64,000 nt of DNA from Clostridia bacterium (GCA_017435385.1 JAFSFB010000005.1:62001-126000); one strand, 5' to 3'; shown: positions 41,931 to 50,620, numbered from the stretch's first letter. Translations and numbers: made by a program. The notes: generated from the letters alone by a model not told the origin.

Positions 41931-43121
41931 ATGAGCAAACACGAAAAAACTTCTATACTAGATTATTCTATTGGGTTGGATCTTCTAAGATTTGAAAACG
42001 TATGTTATTATGAATTAATAAAACGATTTGTTGACATTTTCAATTCGGAAAAGGGTCCTTTGATTTATGGAATAGAAGAAGGTTTAGATGCTTATTTCTC
42101 TTCCGGATTGCAACTAGATACAGCGGTGTTTTTATATGAAGCTGTAAAACATATGGGTTGTATAGCACCTAAAGAAACTGAAGCATTTATGTCAACTTCA
42201 GAATTTAAAATCCTTGAAACCGTAAGAAATAACATACACACTTTCTTTAAAAAGGGAAATTATGCTTCTAAGGCTGGCAAAATAATTGATAATGCATTAG
42301 AGGAATACAAATTAAAAGAACCTGATTATTTGTTTGCTCTTAGAAATGATATTTCTTTGGCATTTGAGATAACTGACCATACTCGACAGCTAGTTGGATG
42401 TGATTATTTTATTAAACACTGTTTATTTGAGTGTGATAGTCAAAAGTGGTGTGAGGAAGATTATAGAAATTTCGGTAAGTATGTGTCTTCAAATATTAAA
42501 CGTTTAGCAGAAACTGTTGACGAAACAAGTTATCAGCTTCAATCTTTATTAACAAAAGAAAAGCAGCCACAAATTGAGTTGTTTGATTATAAAAGTTATG
42601 ACTTGTTTTATGGCAGCAAGTTAAGTAATGCTACCGCTTTTAGACTAATGCTAATGATTTTTCAAATTAGCTATGGAATCCTATTGGTGGAAAAAATTCT
42701 GTCCTCAGAGTCGTATATAAATGATGATTTATGGGTTTGCTTTATTTCTAAACTTCTATCTGTTAAATATGATGAATCGATTGACAATTTATTAAGTTTA
42801 CTTCAATATTCCTCAACAGAAGATAAAACAGTTTTATCTTCTATACTTTCAGAAACCGATTTTGATGTACACAATCTTCAGGCAAGAGATTTTGCTAGAG
42901 ATTTGCGAAACACTATACATTACCAAGAACTTCAATATGATTCCACACATTTTATATGTAAAACCACAAGAGAATATATAATGGCAATATACTTATCAAA
43001 CACTAAAGTCCAAACTATGCAAGATTTTAGAGATAAAGCTCAACTTATGTTTAATGAAATGAAAGAATTACAAATTATTCTTCGTAAGATTATGAATGTT
43101 GATAAAACATATAGCTTTTAA
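41931..43121 (+). CDS. HEPN-like cargo protein of unit 2
   Basis: The 396-aa protein is helical throughout. Near residue 325 ARDLRNTIHYQE gives an Rx6H arrangement (or Rx3H from the nearer Arg), like degenerate HEPN motifs. The rest is not recognised. AGAAGGGA precedes the ATG at 41931. It alone fills the slot between the tnpV leader and the recombinase 2 terminator and faces that recombinase convergently. DNA is AT-richer than the recombinase, which suggests separate origin. Confidence 0.55.
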   Translation: MSKHEKTSILDYSIGLDLLRFENVCYYELIKRFVDIFNSEKGPLIYGIEEGLDAYFSSGLQLDTAVFLYEAVKHMGCIAPKETEAFMSTSEFKILETVRNNIHTFFKKGNYASKAGKIIDNALEEYKLKEPDYLFALRNDISLAFEITDHTRQLVGCDYFIKHCLFECDSQKWCEEDYRNFGKYVSSNIKRLAETVDETSYQLQSLLTKEKQPQIELFDYKSYDLFYGSKLSNATAFRLMLMIFQISYGILLVEKILSSESYINDDLWVCFISKLLSVKYDESIDNLLSLLQYSSTEDKTVLSSILSETDFDVHNLQARDFARDLRNTIHYQELQYDSTHFICKTTREYIMAIYLSNTKVQTMQDFRDKAQLMFNEMKELQIILRKIMNVDKTYSF

Positions 43122-43141
43122 AACAGTAATTCAACTGTTAT

Positions 43142-43185
43142 TACAAACAAAAACTCCGTTTACCGAGCAATCGGTAAACGGAGTT
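43142..43185. terminator. Bidirectional terminator between cargo and recombinase 2
   Basis: A perfect 15-bp stem (AACTCCGTTTACCGA / TCGGTAAACGGAGTT, 43152-43185) with loop gcaa. The minus side ends with TTTTTGTTTG, the same word as after recombinase 1. Confidence 0.92.
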
Positions 43186-43355
43186 CATTATTTAGATATA
43201 GACACCGATATTCATATCCTGCCATTTGGAGAGCTTGAAATGGTCAACCATTGACTTGGTTTTGATATAGTCAAAAGCGAAATCTTTGGTCAGGCTCATA
43301 TCAACCAACTTAAGGCTGAAATTATCGGTTTTTTGCGGGAGATTTCCCTTATCCC

Positions 43356-45095
43356 TTAATAGCTGCCTGCGTCTCCGAAAGGAGTGGTTGGGAGGTGTCC
43401 CCCAACCGTTGATACAGAGCTGTTTTGGCGCCTTCTGCCCTCGGTTTTCAGGTGAAGCGGGTCATTCGGGTCGCCGTCAAATCTCAGGTACCAATCAAAG
43501 CCGTCTTTCTTTGCCACAATCTTCTCAACAAAGGCTTCAATTATGCTTTCGGGTATATCGTTTTCATCGGGATTTGTGTACTGCACAAGGGCATATTGCA
43601 GCACCGTGAGCTTTTCTTTGTAATCCACAATTTCAGGCTCGTCGTTTTGCTTATCTTCAAGTGCTTCAATCTCGTCACTCAGCTTCCTTATTTCGGCTCT
43701 GAGCTCCGATGTTTTTTGGGTGAACAAGTCCTTGTCAATATCACCCTCCGCCCTCATTTCGATATAGTTATCAAGCTTTCGGTTGTGCTTTGCAAGCTGC
43801 CGTTTCTTCTGCTCGATAATCTCTTCGTAATCGACTGTTTCACCCGTGTCGCCGATGTGTGCTTCGAGCATTGAGTTGGCAAGCGCCAGCACCTTGTCCC
43901 TTTGCATAAGATAGTTGCGGAAGATGTGGTTTGCCATCAGCTGCAGCTTCCACTCGGGAATCATCGGGGTGCGGCAGATACCCTCAAGCGGCAGACCCTT
44001 TCTTTTTCTGCTTTCATAAGAGCCTGTCCGCACGGAATCGTAGCACTGATAACCGATGTTTGACTGCGTTGCCGTTCTGTACCAGTTCCTTGTGTTGAAC
44101 TTGTGACCGCATTCACAGATGAGCAGCTTACCCCATACGGTAGTTCTCGGTCTTCTGCCAATCATCAGACTTCTTTTCTTTGCGTTCATTTTGCATTGAG
44201 CTGTTTTGCTTGCCATAATTGCTCGCACCCTTTCGTAATCTTCTACCGATACAATCGGTTCGTGTCTGCCCTTGACCTGCACAAGGTCGATTTCACCGTA
44301 GTTTTTGACCTTTTTCTGTGTCAGGTAATCAGGCGTGTATTCCTTGTGGTAAGTGATGATGCCGCAGTAAAACGAGTTCTTCAGAACGTTGGATATTACC
44401 GTTTCATACCACCTGCTTTTACCCGTTGCGGTTTTGTAGCCTCTGCGTTCAAGCTCATTCTTTATCTGCATAAGTCCGTGACCTTCAAGATACATTTCAT
44501 AAATCAGCTTTACCGTTTCAGCCTGCACGGGGTCAATGAAAAAGTCCACGTGCTTTTTGTTGTTTTCAAGCAGCTTTTCAACTCGCCTGTAGCCGAGAAT
44601 GGTGCCGTTACCGTAGAACACGCCGTTCTCCATTGATGTCTGCTGACCGCTTTTAACTCTCACCGATGTTTTTCGGCTTTCGTCCTGCGCAAGGGTTGCC
44701 ATAATCGTCAGTCGCAATTCGCCGTCACCGTCAAAGGTTTTGATGTTATCGTTTATGAAGAAAACCTCAACGCCCATCGCCTTGAGTTCACGGGTATACT
44801 GCAGGGTGTCAACCGTGTTACGGGCAAAACGGGAAACCTCACGGGTGATAATCAAATCGAACTTCTTTTTCTTGGCATCCCTTATCATTTTCATAAACTG
44901 CGGTCTTTTTTCAGCGGATGTGCCCGTGATTCCCTCGTCAATATATCTGTCAACGAGCTCCCATTCGGGTCTTGCCTTGAGAATCGGCTCATACCAATCA
45001 AGCTGATTTTCGAGCGCCGACAGCTGCTCTTTGTGGTCTGTGGAAACTCGGGCATAGATTACTACCCGTCGCTTTCTGAAATCTGAATTTATCAT
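43356..45095 (-). CDS. Large serine recombinase 2, C-terminus frameshifted
   Basis: The 579-aa frame has the resolvase catalytic domain (VIYARVSTD, nucleophile Ser18; DEGITGTS; REVSRFARN), recombinase domain, zinc ribbon (CECGHKF) and coiled coil (about 400-460). Its end (TTPFGDAGSY) does not match recombinase 1. About 45 plausible C-terminal residues lie in another frame, ending KLSKWQDMNIGVYI with a stop at 43192-43194, like the WEDLTVDVYI end of recombinase 1. A GC-rich inverted repeat (GGTTGGGGG...CCTCCCAACC, about 43387-43408) lies at the break. The catalytic half is whole, so activity is possible. Confidence 0.88.
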   Translation of the reverse strand: MINSDFRKRRVVIYARVSTDHKEQLSALENQLDWYEPILKARPEWELVDRYIDEGITGTSAEKRPQFMKMIRDAKKKKFDLIITREVSRFARNTVDTLQYTRELKAMGVEVFFINDNIKTFDGDGELRLTIMATLAQDESRKTSVRVKSGQQTSMENGVFYGNGTILGYRRVEKLLENNKKHVDFFIDPVQAETVKLIYEMYLEGHGLMQIKNELERRGYKTATGKSRWYETVISNVLKNSFYCGIITYHKEYTPDYLTQKKVKNYGEIDLVQVKGRHEPIVSVEDYERVRAIMASKTAQCKMNAKKRSLMIGRRPRTTVWGKLLICECGHKFNTRNWYRTATQSNIGYQCYDSVRTGSYESRKRKGLPLEGICRTPMIPEWKLQLMANHIFRNYLMQRDKVLALANSMLEAHIGDTGETVDYEEIIEQKKRQLAKHNRKLDNYIEMRAEGDIDKDLFTQKTSELRAEIRKLSDEIEALEDKQNDEPEIVDYKEKLTVLQYALVQYTNPDENDIPESIIEAFVEKIVAKKDGFDWYLRFDGDPNDPLHLKTEGRRRQNSSVSTVGGHLPTTPFGDAGSY

Positions 45096-45292
45096 GCTGT
45101 GTCCTCCTTTGTCTGATTGTGATTTCCTTTGATGAACTTGCTTTCGTCCACAATATCCGCATAGTCTTTCAGAATATTGTGAAACATATATTCCGGGATT
45201 TTGCCGTCCCTGAATAACTGTTCAATGAGCTTCAAAGCCGCAAAACAGTATTCGGGATCATCGCTTATTTTATTTATATCAATATTACTCAT
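45092..45292 (-). CDS. SHOCT-like small protein paired with recombinase 2
   Basis: The 66-aa protein has YCFAALKLIEQLFRDGKIPE then a Met-Phe-His-x-Ile-Leu segment. It is equal in length and clearly homologous to the 29356-29556 protein. GGAGG lies six bases before the ATG. It overlaps the recombinase start by 4 bases. Confidence 0.78.
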   Translation of the reverse strand: MSNIDINKISDDPEYCFAALKLIEQLFRDGKIPEYMFHNILKDYADIVDESKFIKGNHNQTKEDTA

Positions 45293-45319
45293 TACAAACC
45301 TCCTTTACAAATGTGCGGA

Positions 45320-46171
45320 TTATCTCGCACCCTTGTCCTTTCCTCTGTTCAAGTGTTTTTGATAGTACATAATGGCTTTGATAATGAAATCTTCAACCTG
45401 ACTCGGCTTCAAATCGGGCACAGCCTTTAGCAAACGCTCCATCGGAATTCGGAACATTTCACGCTGATTTGCCTTTTCTTCCTGCATTATTGAATCAATG
45501 AGTTCATCGGTCAGCTGACCTGCCTGACTGAGCTTTTTAAAGCGGACTGCCTGCGAAAGTGACGGCGTTCTGTCCTCAACCTCAATCGTACCGAGCAGAC
45601 TGTATTGCTGTTCTTCGGTTAGATAAGACAGCTCAACTGCAGGAGTGAGAGCAATTCTGCCCTCGTCAACAAGGTCGAGTAGTTCGGGGATTAGATATGT
45701 CAGACGGATAAAGCGTTTTACTTGTGATGCACTATCATCTTCAGAAATACTATCTGCCGTTAACTTCGGTCCAACTTGGACCGAAGTTCTACCTTGATGT
45801 TTGAGTGCCTCCAACTTAAGCTTATAAGCAAAGGCTTTTTCGGAAGGCAAGATATGTTCTCTGTGCAGGTTGCTGTCCACGAGCATTATTGCGGCGTCAT
45901 CACGGCTGACGGCATAAATAAAGACAGGAACATTTTTTGCCCCTGCCTTCTGTGCTGCCCTCAGTCTGCGGTGTCCCGAGATAAGCTCGTATTCATCTTC
46001 CGTATTTTCAAGCGGTCTGACGATAAGCGGTGAGAGAATGCCCTGCTCCTGAACGCTTTCAATCAGAGCATTCATCTCCTCGTTATCAATAACCTTGTAG
46101 GGATGCCCCTCAAAGGGACGGATTTTTTCAAGCGGTATGTTAACCGCAGATTTTAATTTTCTGTTTGCCAT
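45320..46171 (-). CDS. ParB/RepB/Spo0J-family protein
   Basis: The 283-aa protein has the ParB N-terminal domain: PFEGHPYKVIDNEEMNALIE, then ELISGHRRLRAAQKAG (CTP-site GHRR) and EHILPSEKAFAYKLKLEAL. A helix-turn-helix follows (SQVKRFIRLTYLIPELLDLV). Start ATG 46171 has AAAGGAG and lies one base from the relaxase stop. No ParA neighbour exists. Inside the gene a perfect 27-bp palindrome of the 29.6-30.1 kb array type encodes TSVQVGPKL. Confidence 0.87.
   Translation of the reverse strand: MANRKLKSAVNIPLEKIRPFEGHPYKVIDNEEMNALIESVQEQGILSPLIVRPLENTEDEYELISGHRRLRAAQKAGAKNVPVFIYAVSRDDAAIMLVDSNLHREHILPSEKAFAYKLKLEALKHQGRTSVQVGPKLTADSISEDDSASQVKRFIRLTYLIPELLDLVDEGRIALTPAVELSYLTEEQQYSLLGTIEVEDRTPSLSQAVRFKKLSQAGQLTDELIDSIMQEEKANQREMFRIPMERLLKAVPDLKPSQVEDFIIKAIMYYQKHLNRGKDKGAR
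45762..45788. repeat. Perfect 27-bp palindrome of the array family inside parB
   Basis: Arms AACTTCGGTCCAA / TTGGACCGAAGTT around a central C: the same length, ends and CCAACTTGG middle as the 14 array units, 15.7 kb away. It is a multiple of three and in frame, reading TSVQVGPKL in ParB. Confidence 0.9.
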
Positions 46172-46172
46172 A

Positions 46173-47450
46173 TTAACGGCTCCTTTCATAATTTTTATTT
46201 CTGGTTGGTTGGTAAATTTCTTTGATGTCCTGAAGCTTCTCGTCGATTTCGGGCTTCTTCTGTTCAATTCTTTCGCAGACGGTGATATTCTTTCTCAGTA
46301 TTTTCATCCTTCCGGTAAGATCTGAAATATACCCCTTCAGTTCACGGATTTCATTTTCATCGCCGTGGTTCTGAGCAGTTTTCAGTTTGCTTCGCAGAAT
46401 ATTTCTTGCCTCGCTCAGCTCTGCAAGCTCATCCTTACAGCCTTGCTTGTAGGCTTCAAGCTGTTCGGCGGTTTCAATGTCGTTACCGCACAGAAGGTTT
46501 TGCTGTTCAACGAGTCTGTGCAGCTTTCTTATTTCATCGGCAAGGTATTTAACCGCAACTCTGTTGTTATCAGGTCTTTTTCTCACCGCTTCAACAATGG
46601 TTATAAACCGCACATAGGTCTGTGCATAACCGGCAATCGGCTCATTGCCGATATATTGTTTATAAAGGTTATCCTGCGGCGGAATATTAACAGGGTATCT
46701 GCGCCAGCTTTCGTCAATGCGTTTTATCAGATTTACGGGAACATAATCATCACCGAGAGTTATAAGTCTTGTTGCCCGTTTGAACGCAGGGTGATAAACC
46801 GTTGAGTATCGGCTTGTGAAATTAAAGGTGTAGCCCTTCTTTTTCATCTGATTGAAAAAGTCCTTTCGGCTTATTGATGTGAGTATCGTTTCGTCAATCT
46901 CGGTTTTGATAATCGCATTCTTGGTAAGCTTCATATTCTTTTCATTCATATACTCGTTATACGGAATACCTCTGCTTTTCTTCGGATTCAAAACAACCGA
47001 CAGCTTGTATTCCTTGCAAAGCTCATCGGATACCTCACGCAGTCTGTAAAGATTCCGTTTATCGTCGTTATACTTCTTCCCGTCAACAAACGATACAGAG
47101 TTGAAAACAAAATGGTTGTGAATATGCTCGTGGTCAAGGTGCGTTGAAACAATAACCTCAAACCTCTCACCCCACATTCTCTCGGCGAGCTTCATTCCGA
47201 TTTCGTGTGCCGTTTTGGGTGTAACCTCACCGGGTACAAAGGACTGAATTACGTGATAAGCCGTTATTCCGTCCTCTTTTCCGTAGCGGTGCTTAACTGA
47301 CATCATACTTTTCTCCGCTGTTTCGGGAGTTACATTGATGCCGTCAACATAACTCCACCCGTCAGCTTCAACGGTTTTTTCAGGATTCATTACATAATTG
47401 ATACATTTGCCAATCCTGCCTTTTATGGGGAATATTTTGGTTACTGCCAT
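46173..47450 (-). CDS. MobP-type relaxase (VirD2-like relaxase/mobilization nuclease)
   Basis: The 425-aa protein has GRIGKCINYVMNPEKT near the start and Tyr-containing AYHVIQSFVPGEVTP. The metal-binding HLDHEHIHNHFVFNSV lies near residue 110. The C-terminal half is coiled coil (about 315-400). It nicks oriT and pilots the strand in transfer. Its start overlaps the MobC gene by 10 bases. With MobC it forms a second, separate mobilization system in the island. Confidence 0.92.
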   Translation of the reverse strand: MAVTKIFPIKGRIGKCINYVMNPEKTVEADGWSYVDGINVTPETAEKSMMSVKHRYGKEDGITAYHVIQSFVPGEVTPKTAHEIGMKLAERMWGERFEVIVSTHLDHEHIHNHFVFNSVSFVDGKKYNDDKRNLYRLREVSDELCKEYKLSVVLNPKKSRGIPYNEYMNEKNMKLTKNAIIKTEIDETILTSISRKDFFNQMKKKGYTFNFTSRYSTVYHPAFKRATRLITLGDDYVPVNLIKRIDESWRRYPVNIPPQDNLYKQYIGNEPIAGYAQTYVRFITIVEAVRKRPDNNRVAVKYLADEIRKLHRLVEQQNLLCGNDIETAEQLEAYKQGCKDELAELSEARNILRSKLKTAQNHGDENEIRELKGYISDLTGRMKILRKNITVCERIEQKKPEIDEKLQDIKEIYQPTRNKNYERSR

Positions 47451-47770
47451 GCTCTTTTGGGTGCAAAAGCTTCGTCAACCTTTTGTGAAACCTCATTGAA
47501 GTTTTTACAGGCTTTCTCAAGCTCGGCAGTGTTGAGATAACCGCCCGAATGGACGATTCTTGCAAGCTGATTAAGATTGTTGCCGACTGCACGCAGTTCT
47601 TTTATCAGCACAGCATACTCGGCAGGAGGAGCCTGTGCAGGTAAATAGCCGCTGAGCAGAAATCTTATCAGCTTGGACATTGTGAGTCCGGTTGCCTTAC
47701 ACATCTCATTGAGCCTTATATGTTCTTCTTCTGTAAGGCAAACGGTTACTCGGTGGATTCTTTTCTGCAT
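47441..47770 (-). CDS. MobC-like relaxosome protein
   Basis: The 109-aa protein has a ribbon-helix-helix-like start (HRVTVCLTEEEHIRLNEMCK) and the MobC signature ELRAVGNNLNQLARIVHSGG. It binds near oriT and helps the relaxase. The ATG at 47770 is preferred for its AAGGA spacing. It is directly upstream of and overlapping the MobP gene. Confidence 0.88.
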   Translation of the reverse strand: MQKRIHRVTVCLTEEEHIRLNEMCKATGLTMSKLIRFLLSGYLPAQAPPAEYAVLIKELRAVGNNLNQLARIVHSGGYLNTAELEKACKNFNEVSQKVDEAFAPKRAWQ

Positions 47771-47811
47771 AATGTTCATTCCTTTCTTTTTTGATTCTCG
47801 GGGTTTACCCC

Positions 47812-48012
47812 GCAAGCGGATTTATTACAATAAATCCAATGCTTGCTAAGACTGAAGAAACAGATGTTTTTCGGATTTATCCGTTTCTCAAAATGAAGCG
47901 GACTGTTTCGTTTAGGAGGGCGGTTATCAAAACAGTCCGTTTCGACGTGACGGCAAAAGTGCCGTCATAGTTTTTTGAGGAAAGCAAAAGTGACGGCAAA
48001 AATGCCGTCACT
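47812..48012. repeat. Cluster of four inverted repeats, candidate oriT of the MobP system
   Basis: GCAAGCGGATTTATT...AATAAATCC-aat-GCTTGC (47812-47846), CGGACTGTTT/AAACAGTCCG (47899-47939), TGACGGCA/TGCCGTCA (47948-47967) and AGTGACGGCA/TGCCGTCACT (47989-48012). They fill the gap between mobC and the parR-like gene, where MobP oriT regions usually lie. The last two share one word. The final one may also act as a weak terminator for the partition genes. Confidence 0.55.
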
Positions 48013-48271
48013 AAAAGCTGTCGAGGAAATTGAAGACGATATCATCATTTTCCGCTTGTTCAATCTCGCTTGTTTGTTTTTCTTCGGGTGGTGCCTGAAG
48101 TTTCATACCGACAAATTTTTCTTCAATGAGGTCAGCCAGGTCGTGATTCAACAGAGCATTGATTACTGTTTCAGTGTATGACTGACCTTTGACAGAGCGA
48201 AGATAGTGCCAAGCTTTGCTGTCAGCTTCTTTATCAAGGTTAAATCGCACGGATATTTTCTTGATATTCAT
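48011..48271 (-). CDS. Small ParR-like partner of the ParM gene
   Basis: The 86-aa protein has an N-terminal ribbon-helix-helix-like part (KKISVRFNLDKEADSKAWHY) and an acidic tail. Its ATG overlaps the ParM stop by 4 bases (ATGA). In parMRC systems the gene after parM encodes the adaptor that binds the centromere, so ParR is likely. No sequence match to a known ParR was made. Confidence 0.6.
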   Translation of the reverse strand: MNIKKISVRFNLDKEADSKAWHYLRSVKGQSYTETVINALLNHDLADLIEEKFVGMKLQAPPEEKQTSEIEQAENDDIVFNFLDSF

Positions 48272-49191
48272 TTGTTGCCACTTCTTTTTCTTTGCCTCGT
48301 TGCAAGCCGTTCATAACCCTTTGCGGTTGCACGGATATCATCAATAACGGTAATTCGTGATTTGTCGCAGTCGGCAAAATTCTTAATCAGGCATCCGCCA
48401 CCGCCGACAACCGTCAGGCGCATCATTCTCGGGTCGTAGCCGTGTTCGCGAAGATTGCGGAAGATCTCGGCAACATAGTTCTTTGCGGATTTCGTAATCG
48501 TTTCAAGAAATTCATCCGCAATATCCGCTTTGCCGAAACGAAGCACACGGGTGATAACCGATTCGTCAACCGTTGCGTGGTGAGTGCGCATCATATCTTC
48601 TTTTGCCTGAATCACGCATTGCTGAGTGCCGAATTTCTCCGTGAAGCATCTTCGGTTTTCGGGTTTCTTCTCATTGATAAGCATAACGTTCATCGTACCG
48701 TTGCCGATATCGCAGAGCATATTTGTTCCGCTGAATTCGTGAATTCTGTCCGCAATAGCGGCAAACCCCTGCGGAAAAATATCCGCACCCGTAAACTCGA
48801 CCCTGTAGTCAATGCCGTTGAAGCTGAATTCAACCTCTTTGTTCTGCAAAAGGTAGCTGCGGAAAGCTTCCTTCTGTGCAGAGAGCCAAGTCAGAGGAAG
48901 ACCTGCCGCCAAGTGAACTTTAGCCTCACGCAGTCCACGTGCACGAAGTTCGTAAGCGACAGCTGCCAAGGTCAGAACATAGTAATCCATATCCTGTATT
49001 TTGTCGGCAACGAACTCCTTGTGACCTTCACCGATTGTGTAATATTTACCGTTCCACGTAAGCAAATTGTCTTTGAAAGCAGGCTCGGTGTCGCTCACAT
49101 AAACACCCGTTCCGAAAGTCTTGTTTGCTGTTTTGATATTCCCGTATCCGTGGTCAATACCGAGAATAAGAGAGTCGTTTGAATTCTTCAT
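48268..49191 (-). CDS. ParM/Alp-type plasmid segregation actin
   Basis: The 307-aa protein has actin-fold motifs: GIDHGYGNIKTA (phosphate 1), MLCDIGNGTMNVMLI (phosphate 2) and VVGGGGCLIKNF (adenosine). ParM-type filaments push sister DNA apart. Its presence suggests the element has a plasmid stage or derives from a plasmid. AAAGGAG precedes the ATG at 49191. Confidence 0.87.
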   Translation of the reverse strand: MKNSNDSLILGIDHGYGNIKTANKTFGTGVYVSDTEPAFKDNLLTWNGKYYTIGEGHKEFVADKIQDMDYYVLTLAAVAYELRARGLREAKVHLAAGLPLTWLSAQKEAFRSYLLQNKEVEFSFNGIDYRVEFTGADIFPQGFAAIADRIHEFSGTNMLCDIGNGTMNVMLINEKKPENRRCFTEKFGTQQCVIQAKEDMMRTHHATVDESVITRVLRFGKADIADEFLETITKSAKNYVAEIFRNLREHGYDPRMMRLTVVGGGGCLIKNFADCDKSRITVIDDIRATAKGYERLATRQRKRSGNK

Positions 49192-49318
49192 AAATTCTCC
49201 TTTCTTTTGTGATAATGATTTTGCCCTCCAACCATATACGACACAAAAAAGCCAAAATGTTCCAAAGGTTGGAGAAAAATTTTATAACAAATCCAAGTAA
49301 GCGGAACAAAAAGAAAAA

Positions 49319-49337
49319 GCCCCGCACAAAGCGGGGC
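49319..49337 (-). terminator. Minus-directed hairpin upstream of parM
   Basis: GCCCCGC / GCGGGGC with loop acaaa; on the minus strand it is followed by TTTTTCTTTTTG. It lies before the parM gene on the same strand and no minus gene lies upstream, so it may insulate the operon or be a leftover. Confidence 0.65.
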
Positions 49338-49474
49338 AAATAAAAGCGGTCTGTTTATTTCCATATGTGCAGAGTAATCAGTACCTTTGTATATGAACGG
49401 AATAAAAAACACGGTGGAATTTTCAGGCTATCTGTGATATGATTAAGATGATAAAAATTTTTACGAGGTACATT

Positions 49475-49789
49475 ATGGCTTCAAGTAAAGAATATCTGGA
49501 TTTCATTTTAGAACAGTTATCTGGATTAGAAGAAATTACATACAGAGCGATGATGGGAGAATATATCCTCTACTATCGAGGTAAAATCATCGGCGGAATT
49601 TACGATGACAGACTGCTTGTGAAACCCGTCAAATCAGCTGCTGCTCTTATGCCCGATGCAACATTTGAATTGCCGTATGAGGGTGCAAAAGAAATGCTGC
49701 TCGTCGATGATGTGGACAACAGAGATTTCCTTGCAGAACTTTTCAGCACTATGTATGATGAACTTCCGATGCCGAAGAAAAAGAGATAG
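49475..49789 (+). CDS. TfoX/Sxy N-terminal domain protein
   Basis: The 104-aa protein begins MASSKEYLDFILEQLSGLEE and has RAMMGEYILYYRGKIIGGIY and MLLVDDVDNRDFLAELFSTM, the TfoX-N pattern. In proteobacteria TfoX promotes competence; the stand-alone Firmicute version has no set role. ACGAGGT precedes the ATG at 49475. The next gene begins 29 bp on. Confidence 0.85.
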   Translation: MASSKEYLDFILEQLSGLEEITYRAMMGEYILYYRGKIIGGIYDDRLLVKPVKSAAALMPDATFELPYEGAKEMLLVDDVDNRDFLAELFSTMYDELPMPKKKR

Positions 49790-49818
49790 ATAAATAAGAA
49801 GTTGGAGAAGTGTTTATT

Positions 49819-50535
49819 ATGGCTATGTGGAATCCTTGGCGAGGTTGTAAAAAATGCAGTGAAGGATGTCTGCATTGCTATATACACAAAGGTGATGCAA
49901 AACGTGGTGTTAATACAAACGATATTATAAAAACAAAAGATTTTTACAAACCTGTTGAGCGGTTAAAAAACGGAAACTACAAAATGAAAGCAGGAATGGT
50001 TTACCTTTGCTTTTCAACAGATTTTCTGATAGAAGAAGCGGACGAGTGGCGTAAAGAGTGCTGGGATATGATAAAAGAACGGCAAGATTGTACTTTTCTT
50101 TTTCTCACCAAACGAATAGAAAGGTTTGCAGATTGTGTCCCTGACGATTGGGGCGACGGATATGAGAATGTTGTTGTGTGCTGTACCGTTGAAACTCAAA
50201 AAAATGCAGATGAAAGATTGTCATTATTTGAATCACTCCCGATAAAGCACAAATGTATTACGGCACAACCGTTGCTTGAAAAAATACATATCGAACCGTA
50301 TCTTGATAATATTGAACTTGTAGTTGTCGGCGGAGAGTCGGATTATTGTGCACGGGCGTTTGATTATGATTGGGCACTTGATATCAGAGAACAGTGTGTT
50401 CGTAAAAACGTATCCTTTGAGTTCAGACAATGCGGAACTCATTTTATCAAAGACGGTAAGGAATACAAATTGCAGACAAAAGACCTGTGCAGTCAAGCGA
50501 GAAAAGCAGGAATAGATTTTAAGGCTCACAGATAA
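49819..50535 (+). CDS. DUF5131 (phage Gp37/Gp68-type) protein
   Basis: The 238-aa protein begins MAMWNPWRGCKKCSEGCLHC followed by Tyr; the CxxGCxxCY cluster is radical-SAM-like. WRKECWDMIKERQDCTFLFLTKR and VVVGGESDYCARAFDYDW follow. The family is found on phages and mobile DNA with no known reaction; the Cys cluster may bind Fe-S. The start at 49819 is preferred over GTG 49810 on ribosome-site spacing. Confidence 0.82.
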   Translation: MAMWNPWRGCKKCSEGCLHCYIHKGDAKRGVNTNDIIKTKDFYKPVERLKNGNYKMKAGMVYLCFSTDFLIEEADEWRKECWDMIKERQDCTFLFLTKRIERFADCVPDDWGDGYENVVVCCTVETQKNADERLSLFESLPIKHKCITAQPLLEKIHIEPYLDNIELVVVGGESDYCARAFDYDWALDIREQCVRKNVSFEFRQCGTHFIKDGKEYKLQTKDLCSQARKAGIDFKAHR

Positions 50536-50620
50536 ATTCATGTTAATCAAGCAAAAGCAACAGCGAGTTGCTTGTTCATTAAAACATTCGGTGTTAGAAT
50601 AATACTGAGGTGATAAATTT

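Noticed and set aside
49319..49337. Partition centromere (parC) at the parM leader
   Set aside because: Only one hairpin with a T-tail is seen and no direct repeat set, so a terminator is the simpler reading.
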